The notes: generated by a model not told the origin, from the letters alone. A DNA stretch of 64,000 nucleotides from Paraphaeosphaeria minitans (GCA_015832175.1 WJXW01000003.1:1-64000), one strand, 5' to 3'; shown: positions 43,464-57,597, counted from the stretch's first letter. Numbers and translations: made by a program.

Positions 43464-44948
43464 AGCGGTTCTTCCCATCCTAACAGGCCCACCCACCCCA
43501 CCTCTCCCTTGCACTCACGAACGGGTTTCCTATCCTACCTCTCTTATATACTTATAAACGGGTTTCCTATTCTACCTCTCCTATATACTTATAAACAGGT
43601 TTCCTATTCTACCTAAAGATTTTTCCCTACTTTAACTCCTTTTAACTTATATTAGTATACTTCTTATCTACTTATAATATTATATCTCTTTTCTAAAAAA
43701 GTCTTAACTTTTCTCTACTATATAAAGTTTTATAATAAGAAGCTTATTCTTCTCTCCTTACTAAGTTTGTTTTATAGTATAACTAATAACTTTAAACAAC
43801 ATTTAATAAGTCCATTCTATATTACTCTACATAACTTTACTTTACTTTATATAGCTTTATACCACTTTATATAACTTTATATAACATTTAATAACTTTAA
43901 CTTACATCCCTTTATAGAAAGTTATGTTACTTTATATTACTTTTTAAACATTTAATAACTTCACCTTACATCCCTTTATAGAAAGTTATGTTACTTTATA
44001 TTACTTTATACAACTTAACACTACTTTATAAACCTTTATAAAATATTTAATCACTGTACCTTATACTATTTTATAGAAAGTTATATAATATTATATAGCT
44101 TTATATTACTTTATTACAATTTATATTACTTTTCATAACTTTATAAAATATCTAATAACTTTACCATATATTACTTTATATAGCTTTATATCACTTTATA
44201 TAGCTTTATATGACTTTATATAGCTTTATAGTAATTTATATTACTTTATATAACTTAATACAACCTTATATAACTTTACTTTATATTACTTTATATAGCT
44301 TTATATTACTTTATAATAATTTATATCCCTTTATATAACTTAATACAACCTTATATAACTTTATAAAATATTTAATAACTTTACTATATATTACTTTATA
44401 TAGCTTTATGTCCCTTTATAATAATTTATATCCTTTTATATAACGTAACACGACCTTATATAACTATATAGAATAGTTAATAACTTTACCTTATATTACT
44501 TTTTAAAAAGTTATATTACTTTATCACGACCTTATATAACTGTATACAATAGTTAATAACTTTACCTTATATTACTTTTTAAAAAGTTATATTACTTTAT
44601 ATTTTCTATAACTTTAGAAATATATATTTTCCCTTTAATAAAAAATAACCCTTTACTTTTTTTTTCTTAATTTTATAATAACTAGAAATTATTTATTATC
44701 TACTACATAGTTTAGTAATTTAGTTTTATTATTTATAAGTCCTACTTCTACTTATAAATACTACTACTTTAATAATTTCTTTTATATTCTCTTTTTAATG
44801 GAAATATAAATTATTAATATAAAATTAAATTTAGTTTTACTCTAGTAGTTATATAGTACTATTAGTATAAACTATTTAAAGTATAACTTATAATTACTAA
44901 ATAAGTAAAAGTTTTTATAACTATATAAAAAAGTATACTACTATTTAG
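43464..44948. repeat. TLH cassette left arm, internal copy
   Basis: Nearly identical to 122-1385, with three 37-bp units (43521, 43558, 43595) where the terminal copy has two, and several short AT-rich duplications. It ends at about 44948 in the middle of the arm, so no helicase gene follows. Confidence 0.9.
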
Positions 44949-47430
44949 AATAGAATAAATTTTCTCCTACCCTACCCTCTTTTAACCTAGAAAAGTACAC
45001 CTTTAGTCTAGTTATAACACTATATTTCTATTCTAATTAAACCCTAAGTTTTCTCTACTATATAAAGTTTTATTATAAGAAGCTTATTTTTCTCTTCTTA
45101 CTACGTTTGTTTTTTGGTATAACTAATAACTTTAGAGCATATTTAATAACTCTATTCTATATTACTTTATATAGCTTTATATTACTTTATATCACTTTAT
45201 ATCACTTTATATAGCTTTATATCAATTTATATAGCTTTATATAACTTTATAATAATTTATATCACTTTATAATAATTTATATCACTTTATAATAATTTAT
45301 ATCACTTCATATAACTTTATACATTATTTAATAACTTCATCTTACATTACTTTATAGAAAGTTATATTACTCTATATAGCTTTACATCACTTTATAGTAA
45401 TATATATTACTTTATAGTAATTTATATTACTTTATATAACTTAACACTACTTTATATAACTTTATAAAATATTTAATAACTTTACCTTACATCACTTTAT
45501 AGAAAGTTATGCTACTTTATATAGCTTTATATTACTTTATAGTAATTTATATCACTTTGTACAACTTAACACAACCTTATATAACTTTATAGAACATTAA
45601 TAACTTTACCCTACATTACTTTATAGAAAGTAATATTACCTTATATTACTTTATATAGCTTTATATCACTTTATATAGCTTTATATCACTTTTTATAGCT
45701 TTATATCACTTTTTATAACTTTATATCACTTTTTATAGCTTTATATCACTTTTTATAGCTTCATATCACTTTTTATAGCTTTACATCACTTTATACAACT
45801 TAACATAACCTTATATAACTTTATATAATATTTAATACCTTCACCATATATCACTTTATAGAAAGTTATATTACTTTATATGGCTTTACATTACTTTATA
45901 GAAAGTTATATTATTTTATAGAAAGTTATATTACTTTATATAGCTTTATATCACTTTATACAACTTAATATAACCTTGTATAACTTTATAAAATATTTAA
46001 TAACTTGTCTTACATCACTTTACAGAAAGTTATATTACTTTATATAGCTTTACATTACTTTATAATAATTTATATTACTTTATATAACTTAACACAAGAA
46101 TAATAAACATCTTTTATACTCTTTAATAACGTTATCTTACTTTATTTTATATTAATTTACATACCCTTATAAAAGACTTAACTATAGTTTATAACCTTAT
46201 ATTATACTAGTTTATATATATTTATAGTACTTTATACAAAGTTATATAATCTTATTTCACCCTTTATTATTATTAATATCTCTACCTTCTAGTAGTGTAT
46301 ACTAATATATACTACTATATATAAATCTTTATAGCTTTATATAATCTATCTTTGTATTTATTAATATAAATCTTATAAGTTTATATAACTTTTTATTAGT
46401 TTATTAAACCTATCTCATAAGGCTAACCTTTTACCTTACCTTTATTTATAGAAAGGTCTAATATTTTATATAATATATTTTAATATTCTATCCCTTTACT
46501 TTACCTATCTTTATATAAATTTATATTAGCTTATATTACGCTTTTAAATTTTAGAACTTTGTTTTATATTTACTTTTATTATGTTATTATAGTTTATATA
46601 GTAAGTTTTACTCTTTTTATCCTCCCCTTTATATTTATTTACATAAATTTATAATACCTTACTTATTTTTATATTAATTAATTTCTCTAGATTTTTCGTA
46701 GCTTATAGTAGTCTATATAAGTTTATATTTCTCCTATATACCTTTATTTTATACTTTCTAATTTATCTTTATTTATATAAATTTACCATACTTTACGTAA
46801 TTCCTACTAGGATAGCTATATTATTACTTACCATAGGTAGAGTTTAGTATAGTTACCCTAGTGCTATTAACTAGATATTAATTTAACTTCTACTATTATA
46901 TATACCCCGTAGAAACAACTATATAATATAATAAAATCTTAGTAACTACTAAAACGTTAAGTTTCTATAGTATATTATATATTACTAAGTAGGGCCTTTT
47001 AAGTATATAGTAGATAATTTAAAGATTTATATTTACTATTACTTAGTAAAAGCTATAAATTACATTAATTACTTTCTATAGTATAACACTAACTTTTTAA
47101 TATTTAGGTAGATAGATAGTATTCATAGTAATTACTATAAAACTAGTTCCCTATATAAATAGTAGCTCTACTTTAATCTTTTATAGTAGAAAATCTAGTA
47201 GTACTTAATAGAGGCGTAATATACCTATAGTATAGATAAGTAAGGCTTTCTACTTTATATTACTACCTAATTAAAGAGAATACTTAATAGGCCTCTATAC
47301 TAGAGTAAAATAGTAAAGTAGGCTAGAATAGTAATTATAAGTATATATTACTTATTATAATTATATATATAGATAGATCCTATTTACATCTATATCTTAT
47401 ATATATAGCTATTTATCTTATATATAAACA
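44949..47430. repeat. AT-rich subtelomeric sequence, including a diverged left-arm copy
   Basis: From about 45046 the words TTTTCTCTACTATATAAAGT and AGAAGCTTATTTTTCTCTTC repeat the left arm at 319-390. A 20-bp tandem repeat (TTATATCACTTTTTATAGCT) occupies about 45661-45780. From 46300 the text is AT-rich without clear periodicity. I see no gene. Confidence 0.7.
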
Positions 47431-47626
47431 CAAAGAATATATGCACTATAGGGAGAGAGAAGATAGAATATAATCCTTATTTAGAATCCTAACTATACGA
47501 GTTAGTTAGTAGTGTTTAGGGGCTAGCTTACTACTATACCGCCCCATAACACTACCTATAAGGAGTCTACCATATATTATAGGAGTCTATTAGATATTAT
47601 TACCAGGATTCTCCTAGGTATTACTA
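47431..47626. other. 3' flank of the SF1 gene and left end of copy 2
   Basis: Short non-coding stretch with TTAGTTAGTAGTGTTTAGGG and ACCGCCCCATAACA. It marks the passage from AT-rich array to the large repeat. I see no inverted match to the right end of copy 1. Confidence 0.35.
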
Positions 47627-50600
47627 CTAGCTATCTCCCGCTCTGCCAGAAACCTCCCACTTAGTATTAGCCTGGCCGCTGTTAGATCCCCTACTAATAG
47701 ATGTACTATTGTTGTTATTACTAAAGCCAATGTCTACACTACTACTATCTAATCCATGTAGCTCCTTAATAAAGTCTAGAACTAGTAAACTATTGTCCTT
47801 AGCATCTCTAAAGGTGTAGGGCTAGTTATTGGCACTATTTATCGCGTGAACGCTAGTAAGCTTCTTATCTAGTCTAATTAGTAGAGTAATCTTTATCTAG
47901 CGCTCCTTATGCCTTAAGCTGTTAATGTTAATAAAGCATTTTTACTCTTAGTAATAATACACTATTTTATAGTAAGTAGTCTTCTAATGCGCCTTCTTAT
48001 TATAGGCTTTATTGTAGTAGGCGCTACTGTCTCTAATAATAATAAGACTAACGCGAGGATAAGAGATAGCTAAGAGGATACAACTAGTGTTTTATATAAA
48101 TCTAAGCTTACTAGCGACTATAGTGTCTAGTAGTATTACATCCCTCTACGCACCCTAAAGGCCATCTATAGTAGAGATAGTAACTTTTAAGAGCTTCTTA
48201 GCGATACGCTTCTTTAAATTAGTGTTCTACTTGTCTATAGCCTAGAGGTGGTTAGTAACTGTGTAGACGCCTATAATATACAGGTCGCGTTGCGCTGTAT
48301 AGGGAATAATAATGCCTATATCTTTACTCTTAAACCCTTAGTAGAGAAGCCAGAGTATAATAGTAATACAGCGTGTTATAAAAGAAATGTTATATATAGA
48401 CTTTATAACTATATTTAAGCTAGTCTAGCCTTGCACCTATAGGAAGTAGATAGTCTAGGGAATACTAAGCTTATCGCGGAAGAACTAGTAAGCGCGGTTA
48501 AAGTTAGGCAAATTAGTAACTCTAGGGTTGGTCCACAGCTTTTTGCTTAGTAGGATTACGTTTACTATAGCCGCTATGTCTAGAATAAAGTAATGCTAGA
48601 GATCTAACTAGTGCTAAGAGGCGCTACTAAGGACAAAGCAGGAGAAGAGCGACATCTTAGTCTACTTATAGAAGTAATAGGTCTCTATAGGCCTAGCTAG
48701 TCCTACTACTAGAGCAGGCTAGAACATGTTCTTAAATAGGATGTAGAAGGCGTCTAGCTGCGACTAAATAAAGGAGTAAAGGGCAGCGCACTTAGTAGTC
48801 TTACTAGTCTTATTCTAGAGTGTAGTAAATACTTTACTCTTAGAGTAGGTGCGGTACTTAGATAGTGTGTATAGTGTTATAAAAATAGCATGTGTAAGTA
48901 AAGCTAGATTAGCTACTAGCGCATTTACAGCGGCTTAGAGTAACCCTATGTCCTTTACTACTATAACGTGGCTACTTATATACTACTCTATTAGGTCGCA
49001 GAACTATAAGTACTTCCTAGGGTTTAGGTTAGTAATAGGGTAGAGCTGCCCGCCTTCTATAGGTATACTGGCAAGGTGTAGTATCTACTATCCTTCTGTA
49101 ATACTAACCTATTTAAGCCAATTATCGCTAAGACTTTTACTATACTAGTTGAACGTAGTGCGTAGGAGGTACTTAACAGATAGGTTTTCTAGAATAGTAT
49201 TATTATCCTTATTCTTGCTAGCAGAGGCACCGCCAACGTTAGGCGTATAATTAGGGCTAGTGTTAATATTATGTGTCTGGCGTAAGGTAAGTGTATCTTT
49301 TTACTAGACCTTTTTCTCTATCTCCCGCATGTGCTGGCAAATAATAATAGGGTAAGGGATAGTTATATTAGTAGATTGGGTACTAAGCACAGTGTACCAA
49401 GCTATTAGCTGGTTATATACTTATAGGTATAGGTTGTCCAACTGTGTATTAATAGGTGACGTGACCTAGAGCTAACTAGTGTTACTGCTACACGTAAATA
49501 GCTCGTAGTGGTAGAGGATAATAGCTAAGATTAACCTTAATTTACCCATACCACTAGGGCCCTAAATAAGGCCAACGCCAGCGCGTAAGCGCTTAAGGAA
49601 AGAGAAGAAACTTTACTACTTATCCTTTAGCCTAGTAAGCTTAGTGGCCTTAGCGATAGCAGCTTACATAGCATTAAGTCCAAACGCTAAAATGTGCTGC
49701 TTAAAGTAGCTATAATTAGGGAGATTAAGCATGTTATTATTAAGTAACAAGTTAAGCTTTAGTTTATACTTATTCTACTACTAGAATAGTATGCGCAGCG
49801 TATTAATTTCCCACTTAATCTAGTTCTAGGGTTACTTAACGCGAATATAGACTTTAATGCCTAGGTGGTTATCTAGCGCAGCCCACAGCTAGTTAATATT
49901 GTTAAAGTTATTAGCCTTAACAACATGGTCCTTAAAGAACTTAGGGTCCTGCTAGAAACCAGACCTACTATTATAGGGTCGCTAGATAAAGGCAGAGTGC
50001 TTAAGGCTATTAGTAATACCTACTAGTAGCACTACGCGCCCTCTTTATGCTATACTATTACTTACGTTATTGCTAAGGAACTAGATGTTAAATAGGGCGT
50101 TAATATAAAGGTTTATGTTTTTATCTATTACAATAAGCGCAAAGTAGGCGCACTAGTCCAGGTTACTACCTATTTTAACTAGGCGCACCTTTATAGGCAT
50201 AAACACGGCGTTAGGGATAGCTTTATACTCTATAATAACTAAATAGAAATACACTGTAAAATACTCCTTATAATAGTTAAACTACTTACGTGCTAGGATA
50301 GAGTACTTAGGTTACTTATCTAGTAAAAGCTATATCTCTAGCTAGATATTAATAGCCTAGCGCAGATACTAGGCAGCTATAGTGTTAACTTTCACCTGCG
50401 TTTAGATTAATTTAGAAACCTTATTTATGGCATCCTTAAACTACAAGCCAGCTACAGTGTAGAAGTGAACCTATACATAGTGGCATTCCTACAGCGCGTC
50501 TTAAAGCGCGTATATTATAGCTGTGTGTAGGCTATAGGTGCTATTAGAGAACAGCGTAAGCCCTAGGAGATTTTAGGGCTGTCTATTTAGGCTAGTATCT

Positions 50601-51736
50601 ACCTTAATCTCCTAGAATACATAAAGTAGATAGGCTATGGCGCCATCTCTAGAGATAAGCTACATTAGCTTTTTACAGCTACAGACACTAAGATAGTTAA
50701 GATTACACTAGTTAGATTCTATAGGCAAATTAACTAATATCTTATAAGTCTTAATTAGGCTAACAGCGTTAAAGGTAAAAGTTTAGAGGATAGCTTCCTT
50801 AGTAAACTAGCTGCTTACTATATTTTTACTTACATATAAGACTAATAGGCGCAGCTAGATAGATAACAAATAGTGCTCTATAATTATGGTATATAGCTTA
50901 ACTTCTATCTTGTCCAATTCTAGGGCCTTAAACTAACTAAGAGGTAGACTATAATCTTCTACTAGTTCTAAGTTAGTAGAAGCTTTACTAGCTGCAGGCG
51001 CAATAGTAGTGTTAGTAGGGACACCTAATACTTTAGTAGGTGTAGCTACAAAACCTATAGGTGTGGCCTTATCTTTAGTAAGGGCTACGCTCTTAGTAGA
51101 GGTAGCTGTAGCTTAACTAGCTTAAGTGGGTGTAGGTACGTAGTTAATTACGCAGTAGTTAGTAGCAGTATAGCCCTCTATTAGGTAGCGAGGGCAAACA
51201 TTCTAATAGTCTTTACACTTATATTCTGCGTTACCGTAGACATAGTAGGTGTTTTAAAGTTGGTAACCTAACGCTAGATAGCTAGGGTTACTGTACTTAT
51301 AGTAGAGTTAGCTAGGGTATCTGGCTTAAAGGTGGCCTAGCTATCTGCACTTATCGTAAAGCTACTAAGATATTACCTGGCTATTACTGGCCTAGTTATC
51401 TAACGTAGTAAACAGCTGCTCTTTTATAAAGATATGGCCTGCGGAGATACGCCTAGGACCTAGATTTATAGTATCCTTATACGTGATATTAAAGACTGCG
51501 ACGCCTTTAGAGAACTTAGACTTAGGCTTTAGGTAGCTAGTATTGTGGGTAGTAAAGTGCTTTGCCTAGGTGTCTATAATAACAGCTAGACTAGGTATGG
51601 TAGTTAGCACTAAAACTAGGCATACTTATGTATAGAAAGCATACCTTAATATAAGTATCTATAAGACAGTTTCTAATATTTATAGGCGTAGGCAGAAGCG
51701 TTTAGAAAAGGTGCTTATAAAGGTATACTTACGCAT
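47627..51736 (-). pseudogene. SF1 (Upf1/NAM7-like) helicase with CCHC zinc knuckles, RIP-inactivated
   Basis: One frame of 1370 codons from ATG at 51736 (MRKYTFISTFSKRF) to TAG at 47627 holds throughout; only TAG/TAA codons break it. Residues about 105-180 hold knuckle-like repeats (YDKCRQLGHL, then YGNAEYKCKDY) in which several expected Cys are Tyr, the TGY-to-TAY effect of RIP. A Thr/Ala/Pro-rich linker follows. The helicase starts with a Walker A of the type LI-x-GPSGMGK at about residue 725 (49541-49560; position x is a TAG). Near the end, IGIIIPYTAQRD and, about 100 bases further on, ISTIDGL-x-GA followed by RDVILL match motifs of the Upf1/Dna2/NAM7 group. The original could have unwound RNA or DNA. 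It is divergent from the SNF2 gene. The exact start is uncertain, because copy 1 has ACG at the proposed ATG. Confidence 0.85.
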
Positions 51737-52572
51737 AGAGGCGTACGTTAGCGTTAATAGGGTAATAGTAAGTAGGGTGATAGTAACCACTTAACGCGCC
51801 TAACTTAACGCGGCAGTATAGTATAAGAGTAGTAGAAGGAATAAGAGTTAAGAGGGCTAGATACTAGGCAAAGTTAGAAGTAGAAAAGAAGAAGTAAGGA
51901 ACTACCTAGGCGACTATAGTAAGAGGAGTGGGCAATAGCGAAGGTTTTGTTTAGCCTAGGTAAGCTGTAATAGAAAGGTACACGATTGGCTGTTTACCCT
52001 ACTTATTATAGTTTATAAGGTAAAGCTGTGAGCGTATATATAAGGCGTATTAAAGACGCTTTCACGCGCGATAGACTTAATAACAGCTTAACACTCTATA
52101 CGTGAGCCTGGTAATAAGGTAAGTTTCTACTTAGTGGGACATATTGTCTACTGTCTGTAGTACGCTAACAGATTATAGCCAGAACATTAGTTCGCCTGGC
52201 TGGACTAGGTAGTCCCCTTCTCTTCTACTCCTCTACGTGACGATACAACGCCTACTAGTCTCCCTAGTCTTAACTAGACTTCTTGTTACGCTTCTGGGTA
52301 GTCCCCTTATACCTTTTTATTATAACAGTTGCGGCTTGCACGCGTTCTTGTTACTAATATAGTTTACTATTCACATTTACCTAGGTAATAATAAATACGT
52401 AATCTTTCTGTTTGCTACTACTTAATGTTAATTTATAACTTTAACTCCACACCCTATGAGTCTTCGCAAATTAATATAAACTTATAACTACACCCATCCT
52501 ACCCCTAGTGTACGCCTATAACTAATAAACCTTTCTTGCCTAGCGTAGGACAGCGCGCACACTAGATCTGTA
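51737..52572. promoter_or_regulatory. Divergent intergenic region between SF1 and SNF2 genes, copy 2
   Basis: Same length and layout as 8393-9228. It differs from copy 1 by C/T and G/A changes. The minus-strand open frame at 52488-52685, which overlaps its right end, is the antisense of the first SNF2 codons and is not treated as a gene. Confidence 0.45.
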
Positions 52573-55500
52573 ATGGCTTTACTATAGTTATTCTTAAAGG
52601 CGTTAAAATCTACAGTAATATCCTTACTTAGTAATAACAAATATATAAAAGTGTTTAGTCTAGACCTAACAGGCTTTAGCCGCATTAAAAAGCAGTTAAA
52701 AACAATATTACTAATTATAAACCTAGAAAACTAATATTACAAAGGTAACTGCCTTATCCTAAAGGAGTTACACGCGGCGTAGATTGTTAAGAAGATCTCT
52801 AAGCTGGATATTAACATTGCTAATAAAGTATAGAAGGCGAGCGCCCTCTACGCGATGCTAAATAGGTATAGTAGGCGTTAATTAAAGGATAAAGCGCTAG
52901 CACGTAAGTCTAAGCTATTACCTACGCTAACACGTAAGCCTAAGCCATTGCTAATGCTAGATGTTAATGCTAAGTTATTAGAAACTACTGTCCGTAATAT
53001 AATTAAAAACTAGGATGTACAGCATTTTACTTCTTTCTTTAAACAATCTATATTAGTGTAAGGCTAGGGACTTGTTACTCGCCCGCCTAAACTGCATTTA
53101 GACCATATTAATCTCCGCTTTATAGAATACTTAGTAACAGGCGATAAGACTATACTTAGCGAAGTAAATACCTCTACTATATATAATAGTTCTAGACGTG
53201 TTTAGTGGGACAACTTCCTAGATAAGGTAATAGATCTCTTTAGGTTGGCCTAGTTAGGTGTTGTGTACCTACCAGATTGTGTTAAAGGCCACATACAGAT
53301 TAGGACACGCATAGGCCTATAGACTACACTCTAGGATATTATGTCTAATAGGGTATACACTACTATTGTTACAACTGCTCCCCGCCTAGCCTTAAGTTAT
53401 AGTTATGCTAATAGTAGTAGATTAGAACAACACAAACGTCTAGCTAAACACTATAGAAGTGAATCCTAATATGGCAAACGCTATAGGATTAGCAGCAGTA
53501 ATAATAAGGATAACACAAGCGAGCTTAGCCCTAAGCGTGGAAACGCTAATAACAATGTTAGAGGAGTAAGGTCCTAGGCGCCTATCTAGAGTAATAGTAA
53601 TACGCTCCTACCTACTACTACTATTAGTAGACTAAGTACTACTACGCCTATTTAAAGTAACAGTAATACGCTCCCACCTACTACCACTATTAGTAGACTA
53701 AGCACTACTAGCGCTATATAGAGTAAGGGTAAAGATAAACACCCTCCTCGCGTATATACTGGCGATAATAAATCTACCACTAAAAGCCAGATCGCCTAGC
53801 CTAGCCACGTTAGTGTCTATAGGTAGACTACTAAGTAGGACTAGAGTAATAGAGTCCTACCTTTATTTTGTATAATTAGTTCTGCGAAGACGCTTATTAA
53901 AATTAACAATAATAATAATAACAAAAGCGATAATAATAATAAAAGCGATAATAACAACAAAAGCGATAACAACTACAAAAGTAACAACGTTAATAACAAC
54001 AATAATAGTAATAAGGAATACAATCTATAGCTTAAGGACAGTTAAGATGTATAGCCTATTAATCTACAGCTAGACAAGTTAATAAGGGTTAAATACGTAT
54101 ATATAAGTGCCAGAGCCTTAAGCTAGGTAGTAAAGGTAATCCCTTAGCTAAATTAGGATGCGATAATGCAGACCCAAGGTATCCCATTCCAATATTAAGG
54201 GCTAAAAGACGGCATCTGTATTAAGCCCTACTAGATTATATTAGTTACAGAGGGCTTCCTAATAGAGCGCATAATTATAGGCGGTGGCATCCTAGGTGAT
54301 GAGTAGGGTATAGGTAAAACAATCTAGCTCTTACTTAAGGTGATTATAACTAGGCACTATAAGGTAAACTACGCAGAGGTTTAGGCAGTATAAAAGTAAG
54401 GGAATATAATAAAGCACTTACTATAGAATGCGATTAATAGTAATTACCCCTTCTATTCTTATAACTTTATTGCCTGCTAGTGCTTACTATCTAATTGCAA
54501 GAAACTCTTCCTTAACTAAGAGCCTAAGCCTAGCAGTACTTTTATTATTACCCTACGTGCTGCTCTAACTAGTTTCTAAGATAATATGTAGAAGATACTT
54601 AAGGGTGGCACCTTTTTTAAAATATACTTTAGTTTTCGCTTCGCCTTTAAAGAGGGTAAGAACTAGGGTGCTTTATAGAACTACTTGCCTCTCTCTGTAA
54701 TAGAGGTTACTAAATACAGCAAGAGGGTTAATATTAAGGACATGAGTTCTAATTAGGGTATTGTTAATAGTAACAGAACGTGGAAAGACAAATAGGGGAA
54801 TATTCTACCTATAGAGTAGAGCTCCCAGATTAATACGTTTATATTAAATAGTTTAGACGTCCTTTCCCCTCACCTATATGTGCTAACTAGGGCCTTAGAT
54901 CTTATTATTTTATTAACTCTTTACTATATTAGAAATGTCTTTAATAAGTTTAAGTTTAGCCTTATTGTAATAGGGAAGAAGCGCAGCACAGATAGGAAGT
55001 TTTAAGGGACTCTAATAACCTACGTACGTAAAGTAGATCTCCTAGTAGTTAAGTGCGTGTTATACGACAAGTGCCACCAAGCCGTAAACAGGTCTGAAAT
55101 GTAGACTATAATAGAATACGCCTACACATCCCTCTAGAACGCCCATTAACGCTACCTAATTGTCTAGGGCGCATCTAGTACGCCAGAAGGGAATAACCTA
55201 GTTAATAGTTATATTTTCTATACTGCCGCGCTCTAACGGCCGTTCTGGGCTACTACTATAGATACCTTTAAAGGGCTTTAGCGTCTTTACAGTAGTAATA
55301 AAATAAATAACCTTAATAACCTACGCTGCTGTATAACCAAAAGTATTGGCGCATTTAGTATAACTAATAAGTCCTTTTATAAGATAGTATCCTACAAGAA
55401 CTTTAATAATATAGTATAAGAAGCTGCGCTATTATTTATTATAGTCTAGACGCTAAATATGTATTAGTTTAATAACCGCGTTATTATTCCTATAACTAGT

Positions 55501-56490
55501 GAGCTGGTAAGGCGCTCCGTATACGTAAAACCTAATAAAAGAGAGGAGAAGTGGATCTAAGACGCAGAAGACGAGCTATAGGCAAAGATAAACTATAAGT
55601 ATAATAAAGCCCTAGTAGAGTGGTAGGAGCGCAGAGCACCTCTAAGCCAGAAGCCTAAAAAAGGGTTAGCTAATAAGGCACATAGATATATAATAGCCCT
55701 AGCTATAGTAAGCGTGGCGCTAGTTGTGTAGGCTTTTAATAAGTAAAAGAAGTAAGATAATAAAACTAGGGAGTTTACTAAGGATTACGCTCTACTCTAG
55801 TATCTAGAATTCCCACGCAACACTACTACTTAGAGTTATCTAGTAACAAGGTTATAGATGTCCACGTTATACGCAAAGTGGTTAACGCTAAAAGGGATAC
55901 TAGACCCTATCTAAGAAACGCTACGCGAGGATAAACAGACACGCTAAAAGGTAGTAATTAGAACAGCATGGCCTAACTATGCCAGAATCCTAATCGCTAT
56001 ACTATACTACACCTATAGGGATAGAAATGTCCTTAATTACACTATAAGTACAAAAGCTAAAAACTATAAGACTAACTTGCGTAAGTTTATAGATGTAAAC
56101 AAAATTAATAAAGTATGGATTATAGTAGTAACGCTGTAAACAGCTAGCGTAGGATTAAATCTGTAGTACGTAAATATAGTAATACTATTTAAGTCTTATA
56201 TAAATTTATTAACAACAGCCTAGTTCTTCTTGTGGGTTTACTATCGTGGCCAAACTAAATTAAAGTGCTACGTAATTACGCTTATTAACAACGCGTTTTA
56301 TATTAAAAAGTAGAAGGCGAAGCGGATGCAAATGGCTACTAACTTTAGGAATATAATAGAGAAGGGCGTAGATCTATAGGATAGGATGTATAACGTGGAC
56401 GAGGAGATCTAGCGGCGACGTAATAGTAGTTAAAAGAACTAGTTTAAGCGAATTAAGGTTAAAATGCCTAAGATACCTATAGTAGGTTAA
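52573..56490 (+). pseudogene. SNF2-family helicase/ATPase, RIP-inactivated, copy 2
   Basis: 3918 bases, exactly the length of copy 1, with the ATG kept (MALL). Motif I reads GGGILGDE, a TAG, then GIGKT. Motif II at about 55064-55078 reads YDKCHQ, a DECH box with Glu changed to Lys by G-to-A mutation. ASSTPEGNN (motif III) and YRGQTK (motif VI) are clear. The Asn-rich tract before motif I has NNNKSD units (53899-54020). SNF2 proteins move along DNA and remodel nucleosomes or displace proteins; in this unit it may have served replication or mobility, which is inference. Confidence 0.85.
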
Positions 56491-57597
56491 ATATTAACAC
56501 GCTAGGCCATAGGTAGAATTTCTAATTAGGACAACCAAAGCGGTTCATGAATAAAAAGTCACCCTTCCTAATATATGTATAGCTGTTTACAGTATTACCG
56601 CTGCGACTGTAAGTAATCCCAATACTACTCTTTCTAGAGCGAGTGTAGGTTATAAGCCTATAAGCACACTTCCTACCTTTATTCCCTTTGCCACTAGGAT
56701 GCTTTCCCTTAACCTATCTAAACAAGAGTCTTCCTTTACATGCGATTTAGCGCCACTTAACATTAATTTACGCTATTTCCTATTAGTTCGCATCTATTTA
56801 CATGTTCTTAGTTAGTTTTAGTGCGCTAACGACCCTATAATTAATGCTAGCCTCTACTATACTAGTAGGTAGCGAGCCAGCTTTAAGTTAATATGCGTAA
56901 TACTATATCTTAGAGATACGCCCTTAGCTCTGCGTTAACAGATCGCCTTACCCTTCTAAACTAAGCATAACCTTAACAACAGTAGGGTCCTAATCGCGCC
57001 TTAGTTATCTTCTAATTTAATCTAGACTTCGCTAAGCTCACAACTTATAACTTTCCTATAGGTGACTAGGGATGCGTTTATTAATAGGTCCCCCTAAAAC
57101 TAACCTATTACTAAACTATTACAAATAGCTGCTACTTAGTGTTAGTTTACGCTACTTCCTATTAACTCGCGTTAGTATCTATTTACCCTAGCTTAGAGGT
57201 GCTATCCTTATGTGTAATCTAAAGCTTAACCTCTGTATAAAAGATTACTCTTATAATTCTAGCTTATAATAATATGTACTTACAGTACTACAGCGTTCTT
57301 ATAAAGCTTAATAAAGTTAGCTGCTAACTACTTGGCATATAGCTGCCTGCAACTCCTATAGCTATTATTAATAATAATACTTAGAACGCTACCTACGCTA
57401 GTAGATATAATACTTAAAACGCTATCTATGTATAGTAGTTATTACTATAACTTTTTAATATATAGTATTACGTCTAGCTTTTAAATTTTAAAAACAGCTA
57501 TATTATAGTGGTTTGTCTACTTACTACGCATGCTAGGTTAGGACTTTATATAGGGTTGTATATTATACTACTACTCTATCTACTACTTCTTTGTAGT
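56491..57597. other. Intergenic sequence with the unoccupied LTR insertion site
   Basis: Corresponds to 13147-13696 plus 20286-20842 of copy 1 joined together. The site equivalent to the target duplication is GCTCA at 57036-57040, followed by CAACTTATAAC. No gene is supported. Confidence 0.6.

Larger units (their letters stand above)
37001..47430 (-). repeat. Array of RIP-damaged TLH cassettes and left arms
   Basis: Head-to-tail and all in the orientation of the terminal unit: copy A (left end cut at residue about 859), copy B (left end cut at residue about 1117), a left arm with complete left end (43464-44948), and a more diverged AT-rich copy of the left arm (from about 45046). It lies between the two copies of the large repeat. 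Confidence 0.85.

Noticed and set aside
52488..52685. 65-codon minus-strand frame at the start of the SNF2 gene
   Set aside because: It overlaps the first SNF2 codons, which stay in frame with motifs I to VI for 1306 codons. The antisense frame has no features.
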